From the NCBI GenBank assembly GCA_910585605.1, contig CAJUFL010000017.1:1-63603 (forward strand): a stretch of DNA of 63,603 bases, given 5' to 3'. This document shows positions 7,595 to 14,428 of this stretch, piece by piece. Source of the stretch: an uncultured Lachnospiraceae bacterium. Lineage in GTDB: Bacteria > Bacillota > Clostridia > Lachnospirales > Lachnospiraceae. How positions within the stretch are numbered: position 1 is the first letter of the stretch; the number at the start of each line of letters is the position of its first letter. A program made the translations under genes and the position numbers. Under the pieces are notes generated by a model, which saw only the letters and a program-made list of their open reading frames with translations, did no database searches and was not told the DNA's origin.

Positions 7595-8515
7595 CTATAT
7601 GTCCTTTAAGGATTTTACCTTACGGATACTGATTTTATCATCTATTCCTACAGTTCCACACAAAAGCGGAGAAGCTGGGTCATAAAGTCGGCTGTTTTTT
7701 AAGACGCTTTGTGTCCCTGTATTGGCATAACAGTATCTACACCCATTCGGGCAGGTATGATAGGTGCCAATATCTATACTTTCCATACAGCCACAGGACT
7801 CTCTTTGGTTTTTATCTTTGCATGCCTTGATTTTACACCCGATTATCTCTTCAATCAAGTATCTGTCAATACAACAGTTATGCTCGATTCCGCACATGGA
7901 CAGGTTTATTGTCTCAGCACAGCTTGCCACTGTTATGCCATTTGCCTTTGCAATTTCGGCAAGCTCCTTCGAAAATGCTGTAAGCTTTGCAGTCTCTGGC
8001 TCATATACATTTAGCTGCTGCATGTTTTTCTTAATTCTGGCATAGGAATCCACAAAACTGATGACACATTTTCTAGTAAAACCATTTAGGGCAGATGCGA
8101 TCTGACCAAATGCCTTTATGTGATATTCTGGTGTATATGTATTATTAAACAAAATAGGGTCATACCGCCATATCACGTTCCTGCTTCCGATTTTATCCGA
8201 TAGTTTCTGAAATATATTTATCATGATATCTCTTTTATGGGGAACATTCATCTCTATGTCTTTGCCGTACCCTGTCAGCGTAAACTGAAAATAATATGGA
8301 TATGCTGAAATCTCTGGCAGACGTTCCATCATCGGCTCTGGATTTTTAGTCCAGAAAACAATACAGTCCACTACCTCCGGTGATAAATCAATTTTACTGA
8401 TCTGATGCATATTGACGGGATTGCGGACATAGACAAATCCTTCTTTGAGTCTGTTATAAAACCATTCTGAATAATAGTTGGGAATATCCGTTCTCCTGCT
8501 TACGCTTAAAATCAT
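7595..8515 (-). CDS. DUF1848 protein with C-terminal CxxxCxxC motif
   Basis: This 306-residue protein starts MILSVSRRTDIPNYYSEWF, the hallmark of DUF1848, a family with no assigned reaction. Eleven cysteines crowd between residues 199 and 262. The last three form CPNGCRYC (Cys255, Cys259, Cys262) followed by YAN. This has the CxxxCxxC spacing and CxYCYA context of radical-SAM iron-sulfur sites, but it lies near the C-terminus instead of the N-terminus. Other cysteines at 199, 208, 214, 215, 227, 232, 241 and 243 could hold a second cluster. AAAGGAG precedes the ATG by 7 bases. It lies 54 bases downstream of the spermidine-synthase gene on the same strand, so it may belong to that transcript. 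Iron-sulfur binding is inference. Confidence 0.85.
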   Translation of the reverse strand: MILSVSRRTDIPNYYSEWFYNRLKEGFVYVRNPVNMHQISKIDLSPEVVDCIVFWTKNPEPMMERLPEISAYPYYFQFTLTGYGKDIEMNVPHKRDIMINIFQKLSDKIGSRNVIWRYDPILFNNTYTPEYHIKAFGQIASALNGFTRKCVISFVDSYARIKKNMQQLNVYEPETAKLTAFSKELAEIAKANGITVASCAETINLSMCGIEHNCCIDRYLIEEIIGCKIKACKDKNQRESCGCMESIDIGTYHTCPNGCRYCYANTGTQSVLKNSRLYDPASPLLCGTVGIDDKISIRKVKSLKDI

Positions 8516-8569
8516 GATTTTTCTCCTTTTGATAGTTCTTCGTGCTATTTGGGAAATAGGATACCCTTA

Positions 8570-10069
8570 TTATTCCCACTTTTTTACAGCATCTAAATAG
8601 TATTGTATCAGATTCGGTTTTGACAGCTTATTAATCTCTATATTTTCTGCCTTTTCATCCTTTCCAAAGGAAAACAGGCAATTCACATTATCATTACTCA
8701 GATATCTGGTATCTGCAATAATGTCAAAATGGTCATCCAGTTCTTTCTTAGATGCCATGTTAAACCCCCAGTCACCAAAAGCCGGCACCTGTAAATGGTA
8801 TGGCTTAACATAAAAGCCTTCACTATTTAACGTTTCATAAATACACCAGAATGCTTTTGCTGCATAGTATGGGCTTGTGGACTGAACTGTTAAGATTCCA
8901 TCCTCTGTCAGGGCATTTTTACATAAGCGGTAAAAAATATTGGTATACAGCTTATTTAAGGATTCATTATTGGGATCTGGCAAATCCACTAAAATAACAT
9001 CATACTGTTCCTTGTTTTCCTCAAGATATTTATAAGCATCCTGATTCACAATGATAAGCCGGTCACTGTCTAAAGAATGTTCATTTAACGCCGTGATATT
9101 CGCATTCTCCTTACAAAGCTTAATCATATCTTCGTCCAAATCTACCAGCGTAATTTGTGTCTTTTTGTATTTTAAAAGCTCCCTGACAGCCAGCCCATCT
9201 CCTCCTCCAAGCACCAGCACCTTATCCTTTTTTACCGCCTTTGACATCGGAATATGTACCAGTGCTTCGTGATAACGGTATTCGTCCAGTGAACTAAACT
9301 GCACATTTCCATCAATATATAACCGCAGATCATCCATGTGCTTTGTCATAACAATTTTCTGGTATTTTGTCTGTTTGGATAAAATCACATGATCCCGATA
9401 AAGCCCTCCCTCAATATATGTAGAAATATTTTCTGAAAAGAGCATGCCAAGAAGCATGACCACAAACAGGGCGGCTGTTATAAGCTTAAACCATTTTACC
9501 TTTTGAATCCGTTCCTCATATTTATAAATAATCAGCATCGCTGCCATGATATTCATAAATCCTGTCAAAAACGCAGTAGCAAAATATCCAAGCTGCGGCA
9601 GCAGAAACAATGGAAATGCAATAGAACCAACCAGACCACCTATATAGTCAAAGCTGAAAATAGAAGAAAGGGTTACCCTTAAATTTTCCTCATCCTCCTC
9701 AATAATCCTTGTTAGCAGGGGAATCTCCACTCCCACAAACGTTCCAATGATGATAATTTCAAAATACATGACAATCTGATATGTCTCAAGATACAAGTTT
9801 GCCAAAAACAACAAAAGAGCACTGATTCCGCCAATCATCCCTACACCAATTTCAATGATAACAAACCAGTTAAACAGATTCCTCTTCATATATTTTGACA
9901 GAAAAGACCCCAGTCCCATTGCAGACATATAAAGTCCAATCGTAATAGAATACTGCAATGTAGAATCTCCCACCAGATAGGAGCTTACTGCACTTATAAT
10001 CAATTCATAACAAATAGAACACCCTGAAATAATCAGGGTGGTCAGCATCAAAAGTCTGTAATTTTTCAT
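8570..10069 (-). CDS. Membrane-anchored spermidine synthase-like aminopropyltransferase
   Basis: This 499-residue protein fuses about seven membrane helices (residues 5-215) to a spermidine-synthase domain (about 225-470). The aminopropyltransferase domain shows YQK (236-238), GGGDG (288-292) for decarboxylated AdoMet binding, VDLD (309-312), and the DLPDP motif (362-366) with the catalytic Asp. It should transfer an aminopropyl group from decarboxylated AdoMet to an amine at the inner membrane face; the acceptor is unknown. Its ATG directly follows the DUF350 stop codon (TAGATG), indicating translational coupling. A decarboxylase-like gene in the same cluster could supply the donor. Soluble SpeE has no membrane region, so this is the membrane-associated subfamily. 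A symbol is withheld because the acceptor may not be putrescine. Confidence 0.92.
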   Translation of the reverse strand: MKNYRLLMLTTLIISGCSICYELIISAVSSYLVGDSTLQYSITIGLYMSAMGLGSFLSKYMKRNLFNWFVIIEIGVGMIGGISALLLFLANLYLETYQIVMYFEIIIIGTFVGVEIPLLTRIIEEDEENLRVTLSSIFSFDYIGGLVGSIAFPLFLLPQLGYFATAFLTGFMNIMAAMLIIYKYEERIQKVKWFKLITAALFVVMLLGMLFSENISTYIEGGLYRDHVILSKQTKYQKIVMTKHMDDLRLYIDGNVQFSSLDEYRYHEALVHIPMSKAVKKDKVLVLGGGDGLAVRELLKYKKTQITLVDLDEDMIKLCKENANITALNEHSLDSDRLIIVNQDAYKYLEENKEQYDVILVDLPDPNNESLNKLYTNIFYRLCKNALTEDGILTVQSTSPYYAAKAFWCIYETLNSEGFYVKPYHLQVPAFGDWGFNMASKKELDDHFDIIADTRYLSNDNVNCLFSFGKDEKAENIEINKLSKPNLIQYYLDAVKKWE

Positions 10070-10501
10070 CTAATAAATCACTCCACTAATCACAATCGCC
10101 AAACCGACGAAGATACCAAATACCACAATACCAGCTGCTGTATTCCCATTGCCAATCTCTTCATTCAGATTATACTTTTTATTAAAGAGACTTACAAGCA
10201 GATATCCCACGATAAAGCAGACGATACCAATTACAAAATATAGCGTACTGCTGATTACTCCCTGCACCAGAGATTCCTCAGCCACCTCAGACACTGGTGT
10301 TATAATCGCTGACTTTAGAATGATACCAATTCCGATAAAGGAGCCTGCACTTAACCAGCCAACCGCAGTGTTTCCCTTTTTTATCTCTGTCGGAAAATGA
10401 CAAGGCACAATCAGGTCAATCAAAAAATTACCCAGCAGCATCAGTATAATACCCAGTAACGAATAAATTCCCACATTCATCAAATCATATAAAATCTCCA
10501 T
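10070..10501 (-). CDS. DUF350 (YjfL-like) membrane protein
   Basis: This 143-residue protein has four hydrophobic segments arranged as two similar halves. Each half carries the NTAxG motif of DUF350 (KKGNTAVGWLSAGSFIGIGI at about 43-62 and NGNTAAGIVVFGIFVGLAI at about 118-136). The repeat and length are typical. DUF350 proteins are integral membrane proteins of unknown activity, often found beside DUF4178, spermidine-synthase and AdoMet-decarboxylase genes as here. It is coupled to the synthase gene with no intervening base. GAGGAG lies 8 bases before the ATG. It could form the membrane partner or channel of the system, but this is inference from context. Confidence 0.88.
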   Translation of the reverse strand: MEILYDLMNVGIYSLLGIILMLLGNFLIDLIVPCHFPTEIKKGNTAVGWLSAGSFIGIGIILKSAIITPVSEVAEESLVQGVISSTLYFVIGIVCFIVGYLLVSLFNKKYNLNEEIGNGNTAAGIVVFGIFVGLAIVISGVIY

Positions 10502-10560
10502 ATTCCATTCTCCTCTTCGTTCATTTTATTATATCTAAATAATTGAGAAACTCTGTTTTC

Positions 10561-10650
10561 GATGACATCTTTTGTATAATAAAAACCACTACTGTTATAA
10601 TGTGCCTGACCTCTTATACTCTTTGATGACATCTATTGTACAATAAAGAC
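10561..10650. repeat. Pair of 26-bp direct repeats between operon genes
   Basis: Two near-identical 26-mers start at 10561 and 10625, each beginning GATGACATCT and ending ATAA plus AC. They differ at only a few positions and sit 64 bp apart in the 212-bp gap between the DUF4178 and DUF350 genes. No gene is visible in the gap. The repeats could be a protein-binding site or remnants of an element. Confidence 0.7.
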
Positions 10651-10713
10651 AAATCTACAACAGCGCTTCCTCTGTTAATTGTTTGCCGCAATGCTAAAAC
10701 TAAAAACACCTGC

Positions 10714-11814
10714 TTACTTGCCGCTGCTTAATCCGCCCCCGGACGAAGTACGTGAACCAACACTTGCCTGCCTTACACTGGAAGAATAGCTGCTATAAGC
10801 ATCGTTATAATTACTGCTTACTGCCGTATCATCAAAAGAAGCATACGGAGAGGTGTATTTCCCATAGCTTCCTGCATCGGAATGATATCCCCTGGAATAG
10901 TAATATCTGCGGTAATATCTATGCGTATGGTGTCCTGCATGATACAGACTATTGTCATTTGTATAAGCATACTTTCGCGAGGAGATTTGAATCATGGTTT
11001 CATTTTCTTCCGATACATATACAAGGCAGTACTCTTTATCCGTCAAAATTGCCACACTGTTATCTCCATCCTCCGTATTCTGTTGCACATCCTGTGTATC
11101 TCCTTCAATTCCGTTAATAATATCTTTTACTGCCGTATCTAAATTCACTGTCGTCTTATATACGTCCGCATCCTGCTTCAGATTTCCTGTAATTGAGGTT
11201 ACATAGGTGTAATTTGCCGACTTTTTTAAATATTTTGCAATGGAATGAGACTGGAATGATATATTAAACTCTGCTTTTATAGACAATAAAATCGCGATGA
11301 TAAACACTGCCCAGACTGCAATATTTATTACAGTATTACTTGCCTGGCTCTTTTCAACATTACCCTGTTTGAAAGATGAACGGTACGATTCATTCCCATC
11401 ATAGATACGGATTTCATCCAAATCAAGATAATAGCCTACTGAGGTTTCCTCTCCATAATCATCCCAGAATTCTGTTGATATAATTTTTTCCTCGGTAGAA
11501 TCCTCATATTCCTTAAACCTTGCCCTGTCTCCAACCGCTACGTCGACGTTTCCCCATACGCCAATAACCTCTTCCTCGCCGCTGTCCACCTCATGATAGC
11601 CTGACGTTGACACATTCGACACCACCTGCGATATGGAATATTCTTTATAAACGGAATCGTAGCTCAGCCATCTCTCGTACCGAGGGGCATCCTTTGATTC
11701 CATCCGATATTCAAACCAGCAGCAGTTATCACTTAAATTTTTATAATGAATCTTTCCGATAATATGATAGACCCTGCCATCTACTAAAAGCGTATCACCA
11801 ACTGAATATTCCAA
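10714..11814 (-). CDS. DUF4178 protein with membrane anchor and Ser/Tyr-rich tail
   Basis: This 366-residue protein has an N-terminal DUF4178 region (about 2-150: YSVGDTLLVDGRVYHIIGKI, then RWLSYDS and VGDRARFKEYEDSTEE). A single membrane helix follows at about 163-183, then an extracytoplasmic-like domain. The tail from about residue 290 is rich in His, Tyr, Ser and Gly (HHTHRYYRRYYYSRGY and SSYSSSVRQASVGSRTSSGGG). The start codon is TTG, preceded by GGGAGG and placed 2 bases after the speD-like stop, which implies coupling. DUF4178 has no assigned function but recurs with DUF350 and polyamine genes. The low-complexity tail could be a surface-exposed or modified segment; nothing in the sequence proves it. 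Confidence 0.85.
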   Translation of the reverse strand: MEYSVGDTLLVDGRVYHIIGKIHYKNLSDNCCWFEYRMESKDAPRYERWLSYDSVYKEYSISQVVSNVSTSGYHEVDSGEEEVIGVWGNVDVAVGDRARFKEYEDSTEEKIISTEFWDDYGEETSVGYYLDLDEIRIYDGNESYRSSFKQGNVEKSQASNTVINIAVWAVFIIAILLSIKAEFNISFQSHSIAKYLKKSANYTYVTSITGNLKQDADVYKTTVNLDTAVKDIINGIEGDTQDVQQNTEDGDNSVAILTDKEYCLVYVSEENETMIQISSRKYAYTNDNSLYHAGHHTHRYYRRYYYSRGYHSDAGSYGKYTSPYASFDDTAVSSNYNDAYSSYSSSVRQASVGSRTSSGGGLSSGK

Positions 11815-11816
11815 GT

Positions 11817-12161
11817 CTACTCCCTCCCCTCTATGTCCCGTTCAAATTTTCTGGCGACAGATGTCTTTGCGTTAAATGCAGCTTTAAGCTTCTCTGCCAG
11901 TACATCCGGCAGTACCTCATTACAGGAAAAGATATCTACTGCCGCATATCCATGCTCAGGCCAGGTATGTATGGAAAAATGGGAAGTTGTAATCACCGCA
12001 ATATAGGTAACGCCTATTGGTTCAAACTGATGCACACATTCTTCCACAATCTCCGAATGAATCTCTGCAATTACTCTGTGTGCAATTTCTTTAATCCGTT
12101 CCATATCATTTAAAATCTCTTCCTCACAGACATATAGATCAACCAATAGCTGATTTGCCAT
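11817..12161 (-). CDS. speD: S-adenosylmethionine decarboxylase-like protein
   Basis: This 114-residue protein matches the small prokaryotic (class 1B) AdoMet decarboxylase, a pyruvoyl enzyme that supplies aminopropyl donor. The core SHFSIHTWPEHGYAAVDIFSC at residues 60-80 keeps the serine that becomes the pyruvoyl group (Ser60) and the catalytic His65 and Cys80. Self-cleavage in characterised members occurs between Glu and Ser. Here the residue before Ser60 is Thr59, so processing may differ or be lost. It is slightly shorter than the usual 120-130 residues. It is first in the cluster, followed after 2 bases by the DUF4178 gene. GGAGAG precedes the ATG. The symbol is given for family membership; activity needs testing. 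Confidence 0.87.
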   Translation of the reverse strand: MANQLLVDLYVCEEEILNDMERIKEIAHRVIAEIHSEIVEECVHQFEPIGVTYIAVITTSHFSIHTWPEHGYAAVDIFSCNEVLPDVLAEKLKAAFNAKTSVARKFERDIEGRE

Positions 12162-12796
12162 ATTTTATCTCTCCATTCATATGTAGTCTGATTTATTCTA
12201 CTATACTATTTACACAACAACAAGATACAGTTGTGCACGATAAAGTATTACTTTTTTAGGAAATTACTTTATATTCTACCATTTTATCTATATACCATCC
12301 ATTTTTAGGTTTTCCAATTCCCATACACCACCAGCAAGGATTGTTCTGTATGGTAACTTCTAAATATTTTTTATTTTTCACCAAAAATATTTTATGCTGG
12401 AACCGTTGTTACTTTTTCATCTAAAGCTTAAATTAAACGCTTTTTATCTTCTAATACAATCATTTAAAAATGTGGGATGAATTGGAATTCTAATTCTCAC
12501 AACTTTTATATATTCAATCTATAGAATGCACTACTTTCGAATAACCGTTTCTTCTCTACTATTCAAAATTCCATTAATTTTTATTGATTTTGCATCTAAT
12601 ATTTGATATAGTAACAGCATACTTGATTGTGGTGTTCGCACTATACATGATGGTATGATATACACTACTGTTTATATTAATATCCCCCCACTGATTCTAG
12701 GTGTTCGCACTATTAGATAACTTGGGCGGGATATTTTTATTTGTACTTTACTAAATCATAAATACGGATTAATCGCTTTAGTTCTGAATTATTTTT
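12162..12796. other. Intergenic region upstream of the speD-like gene
   Basis: This 635-bp AT-rich stretch holds no convincing gene on either strand. The only structure I see is a 14-bp direct repeat, GGTGTTCGCACTAT, at 12631-12644 and 12700-12713, spaced 69 bp apart. The speD operon promoter should lie near 12200-12260, where TATAGT is present on the minus strand, but I could not fix a -35 box. Confidence 0.5.
12631..12713. repeat. Two 14-bp direct repeats
   Basis: GGTGTTCGCACTAT occurs exactly twice, at 12631 and 12700, with 55 bp between the copies. The flanks are unrelated. This resembles an operator pair or an element footprint; two copies are too few for a CRISPR array. Confidence 0.6.
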
Positions 12797-13081
12797 TTAA
12801 CAGGCTGGGGTATATTGCTTCATATACGCTTGTAAATATTGCAATAGCTCATCTACCTCCAATTCTTCATTATTAAGAAAAATCAACTTCTTATATGCTA
12901 GATCAAAGCCTTCTGCTTTGATAACTGCACGGACCGATATCTCGTTTAATAATTTTCTATAATTTTGTTTTTGTTGCCGTAACTGCTGATTCAAACAATC
13001 ATCTACGGAAGTATATTTTAATACATTATCCTTTACCCGCTCAAATATCTCTTTCGGATAATCTCTCAAATATTTATACAT
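12797..13081 (-). CDS. Unrecognised small protein downstream of hsdS remnant
   Basis: This protein of about 94 residues (MYKYLRDYPKEIFERVKDNV at the start) is predicted to be mostly helical and charged, with no membrane segment. I do not recognise a family. It has no good ribosome site at this ATG. The reading frame runs upstream without a stop back to the TAA that ends the hsdS remnant at 13151, and a TTG at 13108 is an alternative start. It may therefore be the surviving 3' part of a larger broken gene. It lies in the defence island, downstream of the restriction genes on the same strand. Confidence 0.4.
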   Translation of the reverse strand: MYKYLRDYPKEIFERVKDNVLKYTSVDDCLNQQLRQQKQNYRKLLNEISVRAVIKAEGFDLAYKKLIFLNNEELEVDELLQYLQAYMKQYTPAC

Positions 13082-13150
13082 CGGAAGTCCACCGGAATTT
13101 CGCTTCAATAATTCCGGTAAGTACTCTTCTATTTTTATATTCCAAATTCT

Positions 13151-13237
13151 TTATATATGTTCCATATATTCATAATCTAGAACACCTGCATCATTTATTG
13201 GTAACATTATTTTATCTTTTTTAATCATTTTTCTGTT
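13151..13237 (-). pseudogene. 3' fragment of a second hsdS-type specificity gene
   Basis: The minus strand encodes NRKMIKKDKIMLP, then DYEYMEHI and a stop. This closely parallels the C-terminal part of the intact neighbouring specificity gene (SRKMGTERLKKQKIMLP, then DYEYMEQYI). Seventeen bases (CCATATATTCATAATCT) are identical between the two. No complete reading frame surrounds the fragment, so it is the scar of a duplicated or recombined specificity gene. Confidence 0.75.
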
Positions 13238-13383
13238 ACATCTGCAAATTTTAAAATTCTATTATTTCTATTAGTTACCACTACATATGGGGGTACCATC
13301 GTTATGAATAGATGGCATTAGGGCATTTTCCTTTTCTTAATCTAAACAATTCACCTATACAAAATTGCTTCCATTTCTGGAAA

Positions 13384-14427
13384 CTATTTCTCCGCATATG
13401 CAATATAGTCTTTGTATTTTTTAATCATTATATTTTTGATGTACTGCTCCATATATTCATAATCTGGATTCTCTTCATCAATGGCTGGTAACATAATTTT
13501 TTGCTTCTTCAGTCGTTCCGTTCCCATCTTTCTGCTATAATTGTAATTTTTACGCTGTATCATAATCTGATTAGTAATGAACAGAGAAACAAATTTATTT
13601 TCACTGTAATCATTTAAAACTACTTTCCTGCAATCGTTGGAATAAAGTGCAGGGTATTCATGATAAAATGAACTTCCAACTCCTGCACCATTTCTACTTA
13701 CTGATATAGCATTTTTTGTAATCGTATTATTGATATTACCCACAAAATAACCTATACCATTATTTTGTACACCTGCTGTTATATATGGTAAATCACCATC
13801 AACACGTTCGGCATCATATATATCTCTTCCAGAATCTACTTTTGCAATTTTACCAATTATATAAGGCTTCCATTCGATTTCTGAAAAAGGTTTTAATAAT
13901 ATAACATCGTCCAAGCTAGCTAATGCTTTCTTACAATATATAAGATATTTTTTCATTTTTTCTTTTTCGATTTTTTTAACATACTGTTCCATAAACTTAA
14001 AATCTGGATTGCCAGATTCATCAACTGGAAGCATTATCTTTTCTCTTGATATTCGCATATCATTAATTTCACGATTAAAATTATATTTTTCAGCCAGTCT
14101 GTTCAACATACCTGCCATAAATAAATATTGCTGTGGTGTATATTCCCCCTTCAAGTGTGTTATGTGATCACTTGCTATAAATTCAAATGGTTCATAAAAG
14201 CAAGAGCCAACACTTCCAGAGTTGGCAAGACTTAAACAATCCTTATATTTTCTTACGTTATGTTCATTTCCAATAAACGAATCAACTCCATTATTAAATG
14301 ATGAAGATGATACATATGGAATATCCCCTTCTATATGATCTTCCTTTTTTAAACGCTTGCCACGTTTAGGATCATTATATATTTTTTCAACAAAAAATTC
14401 TTTCCACTCCAAATCTGATAAATCCAT
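13384..14427 (-). CDS. Specificity subunit of a BcgI-like restriction system
   Basis: This 347-residue DNA-recognition subunit resembles HsdS. It has two similar halves. Each has a target-recognition domain starting with a WKEFFVEKI or WKPYIIGKI segment, then GDIPYVSSSSFNNGV or GDLPYITAGVQNNGI. Each half ends in KIMLP and an EQYxKxI helix (about residues 128-160 and 310-347). This is the TaqI-like layout of two half-sites, implying a bipartite recognition sequence. Length is close to that of BcgI subunit B as I remember it (341). The ATG at 14427 follows the partner stop by one base, with GAGG 9 bases upstream. The earlier TTG would overlap the partner. It directs both cutting and methylation. 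Confidence 0.88.
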   Translation of the reverse strand: MDLSDLEWKEFFVEKIYNDPKRGKRLKKEDHIEGDIPYVSSSSFNNGVDSFIGNEHNVRKYKDCLSLANSGSVGSCFYEPFEFIASDHITHLKGEYTPQQYLFMAGMLNRLAEKYNFNREINDMRISREKIMLPVDESGNPDFKFMEQYVKKIEKEKMKKYLIYCKKALASLDDVILLKPFSEIEWKPYIIGKIAKVDSGRDIYDAERVDGDLPYITAGVQNNGIGYFVGNINNTITKNAISVSRNGAGVGSSFYHEYPALYSNDCRKVVLNDYSENKFVSLFITNQIMIQRKNYNYSRKMGTERLKKQKIMLPAIDEENPDYEYMEQYIKNIMIKKYKDYIAYAEK

Positions 14428-14428
14428 T

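Noticed and set aside
12601..12760. Possible small CRISPR array
   Set aside because: Only two 14-bp repeats exist, with one 55-bp interval, no partial repeats further out and no cas genes in the window.
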